DNA of 37,927 bases from Oscillatoriales cyanobacterium (GTDB lineage: Bacteria > Cyanobacteriota > Cyanobacteriia > Cyanobacteriales > Microcoleaceae). Positions within the stretch are counted from its first letter, which is position 1. Each line of letters begins with the position of its first letter. The stretch spans positions 2,587 through 40,513 of the forward strand of contig RDXH01000005.1 of assembly GCA_004292745.1 (NCBI GenBank), written 5' to 3'. A program made the position numbers and the translations under genes. The notes beneath the pieces are model-generated. The model did no database searches, was not told the origin of the DNA, and worked only from the letters and a program-made list of their open reading frames with translations. Positions 16,975 through 25,759 of the stretch are shown here, in pieces.

Positions 16975-17232
16975 TTGGCTGATTCCCAATCCCCAATTCT
17001 TTCCCCCCTTGGGGGGGTTGCCCAACTCCCCATTCCCCATTCCCCATCCCCAATTCTTTCCCCCCTTGGGGGGGGCAGGGGGGGGGTTGCCCAATTCCCA
17101 ACTCCCAATTCCCCATTCCCAATTCCCGATTCCCAATCCCCCATTCCCAATCCCCAATTCTTTCCCCCCTTGGGGGGGGCAGGGGGGGTTGCCCAATTCC
17201 CAACTCCCAATTCCCCATTCCCAATTCCCAAT
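16975..17232. repeat. Low-complexity CCCAATTCCCCATTCCC repeat block with C/G-run palindromes
   Basis: Three irregular units combine TTTCCCCCCTTGGGGGG palindromes with tracts of CCCAATTCCC, CCCATTCCC and CCCAACTCCC. Open frames on both strands here are artefacts of the repeat. The same CCCAATTCCCCATTCCC words appear inside mutS2. Confidence 0.9.
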
Positions 17233-17237
17233 TTCCC

Positions 17238-17405
17238 TTAACTAAAAGTGCGTTTGAATTCTTCTAACAAATCATCAATTTCTTCGATCGCCTGACTCAC
17301 ATCTATTCTCAAGGCTCCCAAATCCGTTCTATCTAGTAGTCGCACTAGAGATTCCCGCTTGCTCTCGATTTCTGCTACGCGCTCTTTGATTGTTTGTGCA
17401 TCCAT
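17238..17405 (-). CDS. 55-residue coiled-coil-like small protein
   Basis: This short gene starts at ATG 17405 and ends at TAA 17238-17240. The product is acidic and helical: [20 protein letters not shown], then [20 protein letters not shown] and [15 protein letters not shown]. The heptad-like spacing of Ile/Leu/Val and the single Gly-30 suggest two helices. An AAGGGA Shine-Dalgarno lies 6-7 nt before the ATG, which is better than for most genes in this window. I do not recognise the family; it resembles small cyanobacterial helical-hairpin proteins. Confidence 0.65.
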   Translation of the reverse strand: MDAQTIKERVAEIESKRESLVRLLDRTDLGALRIDVSQAIEEIDDLLEEFKRTFS

Positions 17406-17701
17406 TGTTTTTTCCCTTATTTACTATACATTACCAGCATTTTTCTTCTAGTTATTCTTCCCAAATCAATCTCAAACATTCCATGAAATTGAATTGGTTG
17501 GAATCTCTGTATTTTACAACAAAATCTCTAACATTGTCTAGTATATAGCCATTAATTTTGCGTTTTTACTCCATCAATATAGGGATTTGTTCGCTATTTT
17601 TTCCTCAATTAGCCTTTTCTATAAATTTGAAATTCAGTAACGAGCGTGAAGTTTTAGGTCCCGCACTACCCTAGCGCCGGCAACACCAGAGTTGGCGAAC
17701 C
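17406..17701. other. AT-rich intergenic stretch
   Basis: About 300 bp without a gene. It is AT-rich on the left. Near its right end, CGCCGGCAAC with GTTGGCG (about 17672-17697) forms a GC-rich hairpin downstream of the 86-residue minus-strand gene, where it could mark its transcript end. There is no T run. Confidence 0.4.
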
Positions 17702-17962
17702 TCAGCGCAAAAAAGGGGGACGTTTGCTATCTGTGGTTTTGTTTTTCATCATTTCAGCTAAAAATCGCTTGAGGGCTTTTTCACGATTTTTCATAAACGC
17801 AGCCCAAAATCCTGGTTGATATTCATCCATTGTCTTGGCTAGGGCCCAGACATCTATGGCTAAGATGTTGTAAAGTCTTTCATCTTCGCGCTTGAGCGAG
17901 TTAATCTGCTCTAGAACTGACTTGCTTGCTCCAGGAGTTTGTTTGTCTTCGTCTTTTATCAT
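17702..17962 (-). CDS. Hypothetical helical protein (86 aa)
   Basis: The product is charged and mainly helical (SVLEQINSLKREDERLYNIL, AIDVWALAKTMDEYQPGFWA, AFMKNREKALKRFLAEMMK), with a basic C-terminus (KRPPFLR). There is no membrane segment or catalytic motif. I do not recognise a family. The composition is protein-like and there is no repeat in the frame, so I believe it is expressed. It lies just left of the TnpB element end and 300 bp right of the 55-residue gene. Confidence 0.6.
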   Translation of the reverse strand: MIKDEDKQTPGASKSVLEQINSLKREDERLYNILAIDVWALAKTMDEYQPGFWAAFMKNREKALKRFLAEMMKNKTTDSKRPPFLR

Positions 17963-18195
17963 GTCTAAAAAATTGGTTAAAAGGGCAAGAGGGTCGATCT
18001 CAACCCAAATCTATATAATTTAATGATACTGGTGATATCGATCGCCTTCTGGAAACAAAGACACACCATGAACACGGATATTTACAGGTGTTGGCGACAA
18101 GTCGAGGGGGAGAATTTTTTTGAAGCTAGAGACCAGATGTGGGATGTATCTGAGCCCGCGCTCTTAGAGCTTAGCAGTTTTTGCAGGTATTTTGT

Positions 18196-18400
18196 TTGAC
18201 ACTCCGGGTGCGTGAACGCACGGGGATTCTTGGTTCAGCCAGTCGATTTGCCCGTTGATGTCGCCACCAACGAGTAGAGATCGGCCTGTCCCCAAGCGTT
18301 AATTTCGGCGTGCCCCGCCGTATTTAACATAATTCCTGCTTGTCTCAATCCTTTAGCCAAGATATTCTTCGCCGCATTGTGGTCTCGGTGTAATACCGCA
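18196..18400 (-). ncRNA. Predicted omegaRNA (reRNA) region of TnpB
   Basis: By analogy with characterised TnpB systems, the guide RNA overlaps the 3' end of tnpB and the right-end hairpin, with the guide read from flanking DNA to the left of about 18196. The hairpin at 18203-18225 is visible; the 5' limit of the RNA is a guess. It was placed from family knowledge, not from a covariance match. Confidence 0.4.
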
Positions 18401-19428
18401 CCGCAACTACAAACATGAGTTCTGACTGACAGCGATTTTTGAACGCGATTTCCACAACTCGAACAATCTTGGGAAGTATACTGAGGGGCAACAGCAATCA
18501 CTGTTTTACCGTACACCTTTCCAAAATATTGCAACCATTGAGCAAACTGCGACCACGCTGCATCGCTAATCGATTTAGCAAGTTTATGATTCTTCACCAT
18601 ATTCCTCACATCAAGGTCTTCGTAAGCTACGAAATCGCTAGATTTCACTACGCACAACGCCGTCTTGATGGCGAAGTCTTTACGTTGCCTGCTAACCTTT
18701 AAGTGTTTTCTGCCTAGCTTATTAATTGCTTTCTTGCGATTGCCTGAACCTTTCTTTTTCCGAGAAACCCTTTTCTGCAACCGCTTTAAAGCTTTTTCAC
18801 TTTTACGCAAATGTCGAGGATTAGGAACTGCTTCCCCGTTGCTATCGGTATAGAAATGGTTTAATCCCACATCTATGCCAATAGCCTTGCCAGTAGGAAC
18901 TATTTCCTCGGTCCGCTCTACGTTAATACAGAACTGAGCTCCGTAGCCATCGGCACGACGCACAACCCTGACTCGCTTAATCTCGGTAGGTGCATAAAAA
19001 TGTAAATCCCGACTGCCAAGCAATCTAAACGTTCCAGCAGCAAAGCCATCCGTGAATGTCAGACATCTTTTATCGGTAGAAAGCTTCCAGCCTGATGTTT
19101 TATACTCAACGGAACGAGTGTACTTTTTGAATTGCGGATATCCCTTTTTCCCCGGCTTTTTAGCCTTGCAATTAGCAAAGAAGCGTTGGATCGCAAAAAT
19201 GGCACGCTCAGCCGAAGCTTGACGCGCCATTGAGTTAAGTTTTCGGGCCCATTCAAACTCTTTCGCCATGATGGCGCATTGTTTGTACAGGTCTGACAAT
19301 TTAACCGCTTGATTGTCGATCCAGTAGCTAAGAGCTTTGTTTCGGACAAACTGAGCTGTGCGGATCATTTCGTCTACGATCCGATATTGCTGTGATGAGC
19401 CTTTTAGCTTAAACTCTAGTACAATCAT
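18235..19428 (-). CDS. tnpB: TnpB RNA-guided endonuclease
   Basis: This 397-residue TnpB has an intact RuvC-like triad: D186 in AIGIDVGLNHFY, E270 in FVAYEDLDVRNM and D349 in VLHRDHNAAKNILAKG. A zinc-binding insert is formed by C322-x2-C325 and C340-x-C342 (DCSSCGNRVQ, HVCSCGAV). The N-terminal WED-like start MIVLEFKLKGSSQQYRIVDE and the basic bridge-like RKKKGSGNRKK are present. TnpB proteins cut DNA with a guide RNA made from the right end of the element and promote retention of the IS. The full length and complete catalytic set suggest it could be active. Confidence 0.93.
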   Translation of the reverse strand: MIVLEFKLKGSSQQYRIVDEMIRTAQFVRNKALSYWIDNQAVKLSDLYKQCAIMAKEFEWARKLNSMARQASAERAIFAIQRFFANCKAKKPGKKGYPQFKKYTRSVEYKTSGWKLSTDKRCLTFTDGFAAGTFRLLGSRDLHFYAPTEIKRVRVVRRADGYGAQFCINVERTEEIVPTGKAIGIDVGLNHFYTDSNGEAVPNPRHLRKSEKALKRLQKRVSRKKKGSGNRKKAINKLGRKHLKVSRQRKDFAIKTALCVVKSSDFVAYEDLDVRNMVKNHKLAKSISDAAWSQFAQWLQYFGKVYGKTVIAVAPQYTSQDCSSCGNRVQKSLSVRTHVCSCGAVLHRDHNAAKNILAKGLRQAGIMLNTAGHAEINAWGQADLYSLVATSTGKSTG

Positions 19429-19630
19429 GGAACGATCTTATCACGCTTATGGGCAATTATAGCTATAAAAGTTGCAATAGTTGAGAATCTTTACACTTGG
19501 AAAATTAAAGCCGTCCTATAAGGACGGGGCTTTAGACCAAATCTTTTGGTAAAATTTTGAATTTATTCAAGACTTTTTGACTGATAATAATAAAAGTATA
19601 TTATTGCTTGCAGCTAACTACCTCATTGAT

Positions 19631-20182
19631 ATGTTCCGTAAAATTTCTTTAGCAAACTTAGCCTTAGTTGTGGGCTTTATTTTAGCAGCAGTCGGTTTCG
19701 GAGCCTACTTCACAGACAGACCGACTCTGAATCTGGCGGGTTTTTTTTATGGTATTCCACTGTTGCTGGGAGGTTTAGCCCTCAAAGCTGCGGAACTCGA
19801 ACCTGCGGAGTTTAGCGAACCCACTACTCCTGAAGTTGTACTCCTGAGAGAACACCAGGCCACGGAGACTCAAAACCAAGTTCGCAAAGATGTTACTAGA
19901 TTTCGTTACGGCCAACCGGCTCACTTGGATGATGCTCTGGAACGCTTGGGTTTGGCCCCTACAGACGAGGAAAGACCGATGCTGCGAGGGTTACGGGAAG
20001 TTTCTATCGATGGTGCTTATGGATTAATTCTAGAGTTTCATTCCCCCTTAATCCCGATCGAACTCTGGGAAGAAAAACAGGCAAAAATAGCTACTTTTTT
20101 CGGTCCTGGTTTACACGCAAAAGTGAGTAAAAGTGCTGAAGACAAAGTTGAATTGGCTTTAATTACTGATGCGAAAGCTTAA
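19631..20182 (+). CDS. DUF2854 membrane protein
   Basis: Two hydrophobic segments (LALVVGFILAAVGFGAYF at about 9-26 and FFYGIPLLLGGLALKAAELE) precede a soluble C-terminal domain (VTRFRYGQPAHLDDALERLG ... SIDGAYGLILEFHSPLIP). This is the DUF2854 family of cyanobacteria and chloroplasts, whose function is not known. I use the ATG at 19631 (MFRKISLANLAL), as family members begin there, and not the TTG at 19577. The TnpB element ends about 90 bp upstream, so the native promoter may have been displaced. Confidence 0.85.
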   Translation: MFRKISLANLALVVGFILAAVGFGAYFTDRPTLNLAGFFYGIPLLLGGLALKAAELEPAEFSEPTTPEVVLLREHQATETQNQVRKDVTRFRYGQPAHLDDALERLGLAPTDEERPMLRGLREVSIDGAYGLILEFHSPLIPIELWEEKQAKIATFFGPGLHAKVSKSAEDKVELALITDAKA

Positions 20183-20306
20183 ATTAGTTAAGGAAAATAG
20201 TTTGCCAAACAGGGCATTGGTACTGGCAACAAACAAATGACTAATGACTAATGACTACTGACGTCAGACGTTTTGATTAATGTATAGGGAAAACAGGGAT
20301 ACGGCA

Positions 20307-21119
20307 ATGTCACAGAACAGAGTGTCTATCACCGCCAAAGTACCTTTGACTGCTCAACAGCAGTGGGAAACTTTCATGGCTCATCACTGCGGACGTTGGC
20401 AAGGGCTATTGGTTAGATATGATGCCACAGGGCAGGTTCTCGATATTCTTGATTCTGTACGCAGTTTCATTCCTTCTGACGATCGGCAAACTGTCACTCA
20501 TTCCCTCGACTTCAGGAGTCGGATGACAGAAACTGTCACCCAGAAACAATGGGTTTTGACCTTGGGTAATCCGCTGATTATCCATCCGGTCGATCCAGAG
20601 GCTTATCTGCTTTTTAATCCCCATTCTTCTGACATAATGGTTGGGCACGATCGAAAAGGTTCAAGATTCTATTTTGAACCTTACCTCTTGGCATCAGGCA
20701 AAAGAACGAGTGTGGTGGTGATGTACTACAAATCCCCCGATAATAGCCTTCAACCCAACCTATTTTCATTATTCAGAGAGAGCAAGGAAGAGACAGCCCA
20801 ACCTTGGTGGTCTGAACAAACTGACTGTAGGATCGATCGAGTGGACTGGCTCACGCTTCCTACTCAAGCGGTAGGGGGGACTTATATTTCATTGGATGAG
20901 ATGGCTCAATTGCCAGTTCCTCCTCAACCGATTGAAGTGCAAGGCGATTTTCTACAGATCCAGTTTCCAGATGCAATCGAGGTGGTTATTTCGAGCGATC
21001 GATTCCAGACTCCCTATTATGCCTCCATGCGTTGGACACCAGATACCAATGATTCGCTGCAAAGCTGCACTTTAATCTACGAAAAACCGGCTCAAAAGGC
21101 TGATGTATTCGCCATTTAA
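20307..21119 (+). CDS. DUF3598 family protein
   Basis: The product has 270 residues from ATG 20307, which is preceded by AGGGA at good spacing; a longer start at 20280 is possible. The N-terminal block QQQWETFMAHHCGRWQGLLV and the later GSRFYFEPYLLASGKRTSVV and WWSEQTDCRIDRVDWL match the cyanobacterial DUF3598 family, predicted to have lipocalin-like beta-barrels related to phycobilin lyase folds. No enzymatic role has been fixed. The gene ends 5 bp before the convergent epimerase gene's end (21125). Confidence 0.75.
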   Translation: MSQNRVSITAKVPLTAQQQWETFMAHHCGRWQGLLVRYDATGQVLDILDSVRSFIPSDDRQTVTHSLDFRSRMTETVTQKQWVLTLGNPLIIHPVDPEAYLLFNPHSSDIMVGHDRKGSRFYFEPYLLASGKRTSVVVMYYKSPDNSLQPNLFSLFRESKEETAQPWWSEQTDCRIDRVDWLTLPTQAVGGTYISLDEMAQLPVPPQPIEVQGDFLQIQFPDAIEVVISSDRFQTPYYASMRWTPDTNDSLQSCTLIYEKPAQKADVFAI

Positions 21120-21124
21120 CAGGC

Positions 21125-21973
21125 TCAAACTTCGACTTTCGGATGAATGAACTGGTATCCTTCTGCTTTGAGCTTCTGATTCGATATGCGCCGATCGTTC
21201 GATGGACTTTTGGCATCTGACACATCCCATTCCACTTCAGGTAATTCGTAGCGATCGCACAGTTGTTTAAACAATTCACGAGCAGCGATCGGCACATCAT
21301 TCACCAGGTTATAAATTCCTTGTAATTGACGATCGAGCGCCAACTCACTTGCTGATACAATGTCGTCCAAATGAATCCAATTGGTGAAATGATTGCCTGA
21401 GCCTGGGCGAGTTGTGCCTGCAAGCTTAGTAAACCGTTTCTTGAGATCGCGATCGGGTCCATAAATTGCTCCAAGGCGAAAGATACATACTTTCAAATCT
21501 TGGCTGGATGCTGACAGCAAAACTTGCTCTGTCTCATGTAAAATCTCTCCATGTCTGTTAGTTGGTGCCACAGGTGACACTTCACTCACCCAAGCTCCAT
21601 TACTATTGCCGTACACCGCACAACTACTGGTATAAATGAGTTGTTTGACGTTGGGAAAATGCTTCAAGGCAAGAACAAGGTTGTTGGCCGTATGCAGGTA
21701 TGTCTGCTCGTACATCTTGGCATCTACTGGTTCGTTTGCTGTAGGAGCGACACTCAGGAAGACCACATCTTGATTTTGCAAGATCGTCTGTAATGTCTCT
21801 TCATCGCAGCGCTCCAGGACGATCGCCTGGTTGGCAACTTTCTCTAACTCCCCAATCCGGTCTGGCGTTGTCGTCGTTGCAGTGATTGCGTGACCCAGGT
21901 TCCGCCAATGCTGGGCAACGATACTTCCAACATAGCCACAACCAATAATTATAGCGTTCATCCGTTTTTTCAA
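21125..21973 (-). CDS. NAD(P)-binding epimerase-like SDR, YeeZ type
   Basis: An extended short-chain dehydrogenase-like protein of 282 residues. The Rossmann motif is G11-C-G13-Y-V-G16 in MNAIIIGCGYVGSIVAQHW. Other blocks are QLIYTSSCAVYGNSNGAW, CIFRLGAIYGPDRD and FTNWIHLDDIVSASELAL. The usual YxxxK catalytic pair is replaced (NRHGEILHETEQ), as in the YeeZ subgroup, so classical epimerase chemistry is doubtful. The start may be Met1 or Met5 (21961). Convergent with the DUF3598 gene. Confidence 0.85.
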   Translation of the reverse strand: MKKRMNAIIIGCGYVGSIVAQHWRNLGHAITATTTTPDRIGELEKVANQAIVLERCDEETLQTILQNQDVVFLSVAPTANEPVDAKMYEQTYLHTANNLVLALKHFPNVKQLIYTSSCAVYGNSNGAWVSEVSPVAPTNRHGEILHETEQVLLSASSQDLKVCIFRLGAIYGPDRDLKKRFTKLAGTTRPGSGNHFTNWIHLDDIVSASELALDRQLQGIYNLVNDVPIAARELFKQLCDRYELPEVEWDVSDAKSPSNDRRISNQKLKAEGYQFIHPKVEV

Positions 21974-22033
21974 CTTCTGAGATAGAAGGCTCTAGATTGC
22001 ATCCAAGATAACAATATATCCCAGTTACAAAAC

Positions 22034-22387
22034 TTAGAGTCGATCGGCATTAGCAAACAAGCGGGAACGAGTAATAAAACGTTCTCCCTCCGGCCCTTCT
22101 AGGGAAAAATCGCTGCCTCCTGGTCCCGATGCTACATCTATAATTAACTGCGTATGTTGCCAATATTCGTATTGCTGTGCTGCGATATAGAAAGGACAAC
22201 CGCCTATTTCGCCGAGTAATACGTCCACATCACCAACTATCAATTCCCCCTTGGGAAAGCACATCGGGGAACTACCGTCGCAGCAGCCGCCGGATTGGTG
22301 AAACATCAATTCTCCGTGTTGGGTTTTGAGATAGTTGATTAATTTTAAGGCTGTTTCGGTGGCAGTGACTTTGGCGATTGTTTCCAT
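22034..22387 (-). CDS. DUF779 protein, aldehyde dehydrogenase partner
   Basis: This 117-residue protein has the DUF779 signature HQSGGCCDGSSPMCFPKGE, with three cysteines that could bind metal, then YEYWQHTQLIIDVASGPGGS and the C-terminal FSLEGPEGERFITRSRLF. DUF779 genes are commonly adjacent to ExaC/AldA-type aldehyde dehydrogenase genes, and here it follows one by 148 bp on the same strand. It is likely part of aldehyde or alcohol metabolism; the molecular role is unknown. Confidence 0.9.
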   Translation of the reverse strand: METIAKVTATETALKLINYLKTQHGELMFHQSGGCCDGSSPMCFPKGELIVGDVDVLLGEIGGCPFYIAAQQYEYWQHTQLIIDVASGPGGSDFSLEGPEGERFITRSRLFANADRL

Positions 22388-22535
22388 TTTAGTCTGTTTG
22401 TGTAGCAGTTTTATTTCGTTTTTGAATTAGCTTTTTTTATTAACCGCAGAGGGCGCAGATGGCAGAGAGGAAGAAGGAGTTGACTAATTTTTTAAGTTGG
22501 TCTTTTTTGCTTCTTCCTTTCTGGACTTTAAAATT

Positions 22536-24056
22536 TTAGAAGAAACCTAAAGCTTTGGGGCTGTAACTTACTAACAAGTTCTTGGTTTGTTGGTAGTGGT
22601 CTAACATCATTTTGTGGTTTTCGCGGCCGATTCCGGATGATTTGTAGCCGCCGAATGCTGCGTGGGCTGGATAGAGGTGGTAGCAGTTTGTCCAGACGCG
22701 ACCGGCTTGAATGGCGCGGCCCATGCGATAGGCGGCGTTGATGTCGCGAGTCCAAACTCCTGCGCCTAAACCATAGAGTGTATCGTTGGCAATTTCTAAG
22801 GCTTGGGCTTCGTCTTTGAAGGTGGTGACTGCTAATACTGGTCCGAAGATTTCTTCTTGAAAAATTCGCATTTTGTTGTCACCTTTAAAGACTGTGGGCT
22901 GGAAGTAATAGCCTTCTTTTAAGTCCCCAGATAAGATGTTTCTTTCGCCGCCAATTAGGCATTCGGCACCTTCTGCATGGCCAATTTTGACGTATTCGGC
23001 GATTTTTTCCATTTGGTTGATGGATACTTGTGCGCCTAGGGTTGTTGTGGAGTCTAAGGGGTTGTTTTGTTTGATTTGGCGGATGCGGGAGAGGGCTTTT
23101 TCGATGAATTGGTCGTAGATTGATTCGTGAATTAAGGCGCGAGAGGGACAGGTGCAAACTTCTCCTTGGTTGAAGGCGAACATCACAAATCCTTCGATGG
23201 CTTTGTCGAGGAAATCGTCGTCTTTGGCGCAGATGTCTTCACAGAAAATGTTGGGGGATTTGCCGCCTAATTCTAGGGTGACTGGGATGATGTTTTGGGA
23301 GGCGTATTGCATGATTAGCCGCCCGGTGGTGGTTTCGCCGGTGAAGGCGACTTTGGCGATGCGGCGGCTGGTGGCTAGGGTTTTGCCGATTTCGGCGCCT
23401 GGTCCGTTGATGATGTTGATTACGCCGTCTGGTACTAAGTCGGCGATGATTTCCATTAAGACTAGGATTGAGGCGGGGGTTGGGCCTGCTGGTTTGAGGA
23501 CGACGCAGTTTCCGGCGGCGAGGGCGGGGGCTAGTTTCCAGGCGGCCATGAGGATGGGGAAGTTCCAGGGTATGATTTGTCCGATGACGCCTAGGGGTTC
23601 GTGGAAGTGGTAGGCGACGGTGGTTTCGTCGAGTTGGCTGATGGACCCTTCTTGAACTCGGATGCAGCTTGCGAAGTAGCGGAAGTGGTCGATCGCCAGT
23701 GGTATGTCTGCTAATGTGGTTTCACGGATTGGTTTACCATTGTCCCAGGTTTCGGCGATGGCTAGGCGATCGAGGTTTTCTTCCATGCGATCGGCTATTT
23801 TGTGTATAATCCGCGCCCTTTCTGCGGGGTTAGTCTTACCCCAGTTGAATGCGGCTGCGTGGGCGGCATCTAGGGCTAATTCTACATCTTCGGCGGTCGA
23901 TCGCGGGATTTGACAAATTGGTTTTCCGGTAATGGGAGACAGGTTTTCTGAGTATTTTCCTTTGACTGGTGCTACCCATTTCCCACCGATAAAGTTGTCG
24001 TAACGAGCTTGAAAAATCGACTGATTGCCCGATAGAACTGGTGCTGTTATTACCAT
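22536..24056 (-). CDS. Aldehyde dehydrogenase (ExaC/AdhB type)
   Basis: This NAD(P)-dependent enzyme oxidises aldehydes to acids. The 506 residues include N165 in [15 protein letters not shown]262 in [17 protein letters not shown] and the catalytic C301 in [16 protein letters not shown], as well as FAFNQGE and [16 protein letters not shown]. The doublet CxC at 301/303 and the DUF779 neighbour are typical of the acetaldehyde-type subgroup. It is cytosolic. The nearby repeats add an ACCGCAGAGGGCGCAGA copy at 22441 in the gap to DUF779. Confidence 0.93.
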   Translation of the reverse strand: MVITAPVLSGNQSIFQARYDNFIGGKWVAPVKGKYSENLSPITGKPICQIPRSTAEDVELALDAAHAAAFNWGKTNPAERARIIHKIADRMEENLDRLAIAETWDNGKPIRETTLADIPLAIDHFRYFASCIRVQEGSISQLDETTVAYHFHEPLGVIGQIIPWNFPILMAAWKLAPALAAGNCVVLKPAGPTPASILVLMEIIADLVPDGVINIINGPGAEIGKTLATSRRIAKVAFTGETTTGRLIMQYASQNIIPVTLELGGKSPNIFCEDICAKDDDFLDKAIEGFVMFAFNQGEVCTCPSRALIHESIYDQFIEKALSRIRQIKQNNPLDSTTTLGAQVSINQMEKIAEYVKIGHAEGAECLIGGERNILSGDLKEGYYFQPTVFKGDNKMRIFQEEIFGPVLAVTTFKDEAQALEIANDTLYGLGAGVWTRDINAAYRMGRAIQAGRVWTNCYHLYPAHAAFGGYKSSGIGRENHKMMLDHYQQTKNLLVSYSPKALGFF

Positions 24057-24212
24057 TTTATTACCTAATTAAAATTTGTTTTTGCGTATTTCTTAATATC
24101 TAGCATCTCCTATTTTTCTATTTTTGGCACTAGGATATACAAAATTTTACATTCCCTAAAGATTGAGGCTCGGATTTGAAGATATAATATGCTTGCATAT
24201 TTGAGTAAGTAA

Positions 24213-24279
24213 GGGCGAAGCATGACCGCAGACAATTTATTAGCTCGCGCCAGAGATTTACAGCCGTCATGCTTCGCCC
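24213..24279. repeat. 67-bp hairpin repeat with 14-bp perfect arms
   Basis: GGGCGAAGCATGAC (24213-24226) and GTCATGCTTCGCCC (24266-24279) are perfect inverted arms around a 39-nt non-coding loop. It sits in the gap between the kinase gene end and the aldehyde dehydrogenase start. It looks like a MITE-type or REP-type dispersed unit. Confidence 0.75.
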
Positions 24280-24340
24280 CTACGAATATTTGCAAAACAA
24301 GGCCTGTTCAATAACTGGCTTTTGTGGAGATGTCTATTAA

Positions 24341-25582
24341 TTAACTGTGTCGCTGGGGTAGTTCGATCCGAAATTGAGTACCTTTACCCGCTTGGGAAAA
24401 ATACTTCAATTCGCCTTTGTGCTGCTCGACAATTATGTCATAACTGATAGCAAGTCCTATGGTGCTGGCATCCATCGCAGGTTTGGTAATAAAAAATCGC
24501 TCGAAAATTTTGGTTTTTACCTCTTCGCTCATGGCGATGCCATTATCAGCAATTTCAATGGCAATGCGCTGACCACTTACCACCTGAGTGCGAATCCAAA
24601 TCACTGGTTTAAAGTTGATTGCTTCGGACTCGTTCAATTGTTGACTAGACTCTTCCAAAGCATCGATCGCATAATTCATAATATTCAGAAAAGCTTGATT
24701 GAGTTGACCGGCATAACACTCAATTTGTGGCAAATTGCCGTAGTCCTTCACCACCTTGATATCGCGCCTGCCTTCGCGAGCAGGTAAGCGGTGTTGCAAT
24801 AGTAAAAGAGTATTTTCTAAACCGTCTGAAACGTCGAATAATTGCCAACCGGAGCGATCGCTGCGGGAAAATTCCTGTACCGACAAGATAATTTGGCGAA
24901 TGCGATCGCTCCCCGTGCGCATGGAACTGACAATTTTCAAGAAATCATCCAGCAGAAATTCCACATCCATGTCTTGTTGTTTTTGCAGAATCTCTTGGCT
25001 AGGATTAATTAACTGTTCTTGATACATTCGCAATAGTTCTATCAAATCAGTAGCGTAGGTTTGTATGTGAGTCAGATTGCTGTAAATAAAAGTAATCGGA
25101 TTGTTAATTTCGTGGGCAATGCCAGATACTAATTCACCCAGATTAGACGTTTTTTCATTTTCTATAATCCGATGGTGGAACTGTTGCAATTCTTGATGCG
25201 ATCGCTCTAACTGTGCCCTCAACTGGCGCGATCGAAAACCACCGCGTACCCGCCCCAATAATTCCTGCTTAACTATGGGTTTCAGCACAAAATCGTCCAC
25301 TAGCACATCTAATTTTGTGGAGTCAAACTGGTCTGATGCAGCCAGCAGAATCAGATAGATAGTGCCAAATTCTGAGTTATCCGCCTGCATCCGGTACAAA
25401 TCTAACCATTCAATTTGAGGTGAAGTCCCATCACAAATTACCAAATCTGGGGAGGTTTGCTCAGCCAAATCTAACCCAGACTGAGCATCAGGGGCGACTA
25501 TCACCTGATGTCCCTCCCCTGAGAGGAACTCTTGCAGGACTTCCAAAGTCAGAGCATCCGCGATCGCCAAAATCTTTCCCAT
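24341..25582 (-). CDS. Receiver-histidine kinase hybrid with an atypical ATP lid
   Basis: A REC domain (1-115; phosphoacceptor D51 in DLVICDGTSP, K101 in FVLKPI) is followed by a short coiled coil, a HisKA domain with H157 in SGIAHEINNPITFIYSNL, and a HATPase domain with N-box NQAFLNIMNYAIDAL and F-box IFERFFITKP. The REC acidic pocket is reduced (IAD at 7-9 where DD is usual). The G2 box, normally GTGLGL, reads STIGLA (373-378) and the G1 box DNGIAM lacks its second Gly. It has no membrane segment. It may therefore be a weak or inactive kinase; phosphotransfer to D51 remains possible. Confidence 0.85.
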   Translation of the reverse strand: MGKILAIADALTLEVLQEFLSGEGHQVIVAPDAQSGLDLAEQTSPDLVICDGTSPQIEWLDLYRMQADNSEFGTIYLILLAASDQFDSTKLDVLVDDFVLKPIVKQELLGRVRGGFRSRQLRAQLERSHQELQQFHHRIIENEKTSNLGELVSGIAHEINNPITFIYSNLTHIQTYATDLIELLRMYQEQLINPSQEILQKQQDMDVEFLLDDFLKIVSSMRTGSDRIRQIILSVQEFSRSDRSGWQLFDVSDGLENTLLLLQHRLPAREGRRDIKVVKDYGNLPQIECYAGQLNQAFLNIMNYAIDALEESSQQLNESEAINFKPVIWIRTQVVSGQRIAIEIADNGIAMSEEVKTKIFERFFITKPAMDASTIGLAISYDIIVEQHKGELKYFSQAGKGTQFRIELPQRHS

Positions 25583-25759
25583 AACACCAACTCCACAAAT
25601 TACCTTTCAGGATACAACAGCCAGAATTATCACTGTATATTTAAAATTAAAATAATTAAATGTTACCAAAAATTACCAATAACTACCCCAGGAAACCCCA
25701 AAAAACTTTAAAATTAATTCATAGTATCGTCAATAACCCTTCTCGGTCAGCGCCTGGGA

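Larger units (their letters stand above)
18196..19540 (-). mobile_element. IS200/IS605-type element with tnpB only (no tnpA)
   Basis: The left end, upstream of tnpB, is the imperfect hairpin at 19506-19534 (minus strand TAAAGCCCCGTCCTTATAGG, then ACGGCTTTA). The right end is the hairpin at 18203-18225 (CCCCGTGCGTTCACGCAC on minus) followed by GGAGTGTCAAAC. Such subterminal hairpins and the absence of terminal inverted repeats are typical of the family. No HUH transposase gene is present inside, so movement would need TnpA from elsewhere. The left end abuts the region before the DUF2854 gene. Exact ends are approximate. Confidence 0.8.

Noticed and set aside
16954-17245. Several overlapping ORFs of 80-94 codons on both strands
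   Set aside because: All are Gly/Trp/Pro-rich or Pro/Ser-rich translations of the CCCAATTCCC repeat block; every frame is open because the block is low complexity.
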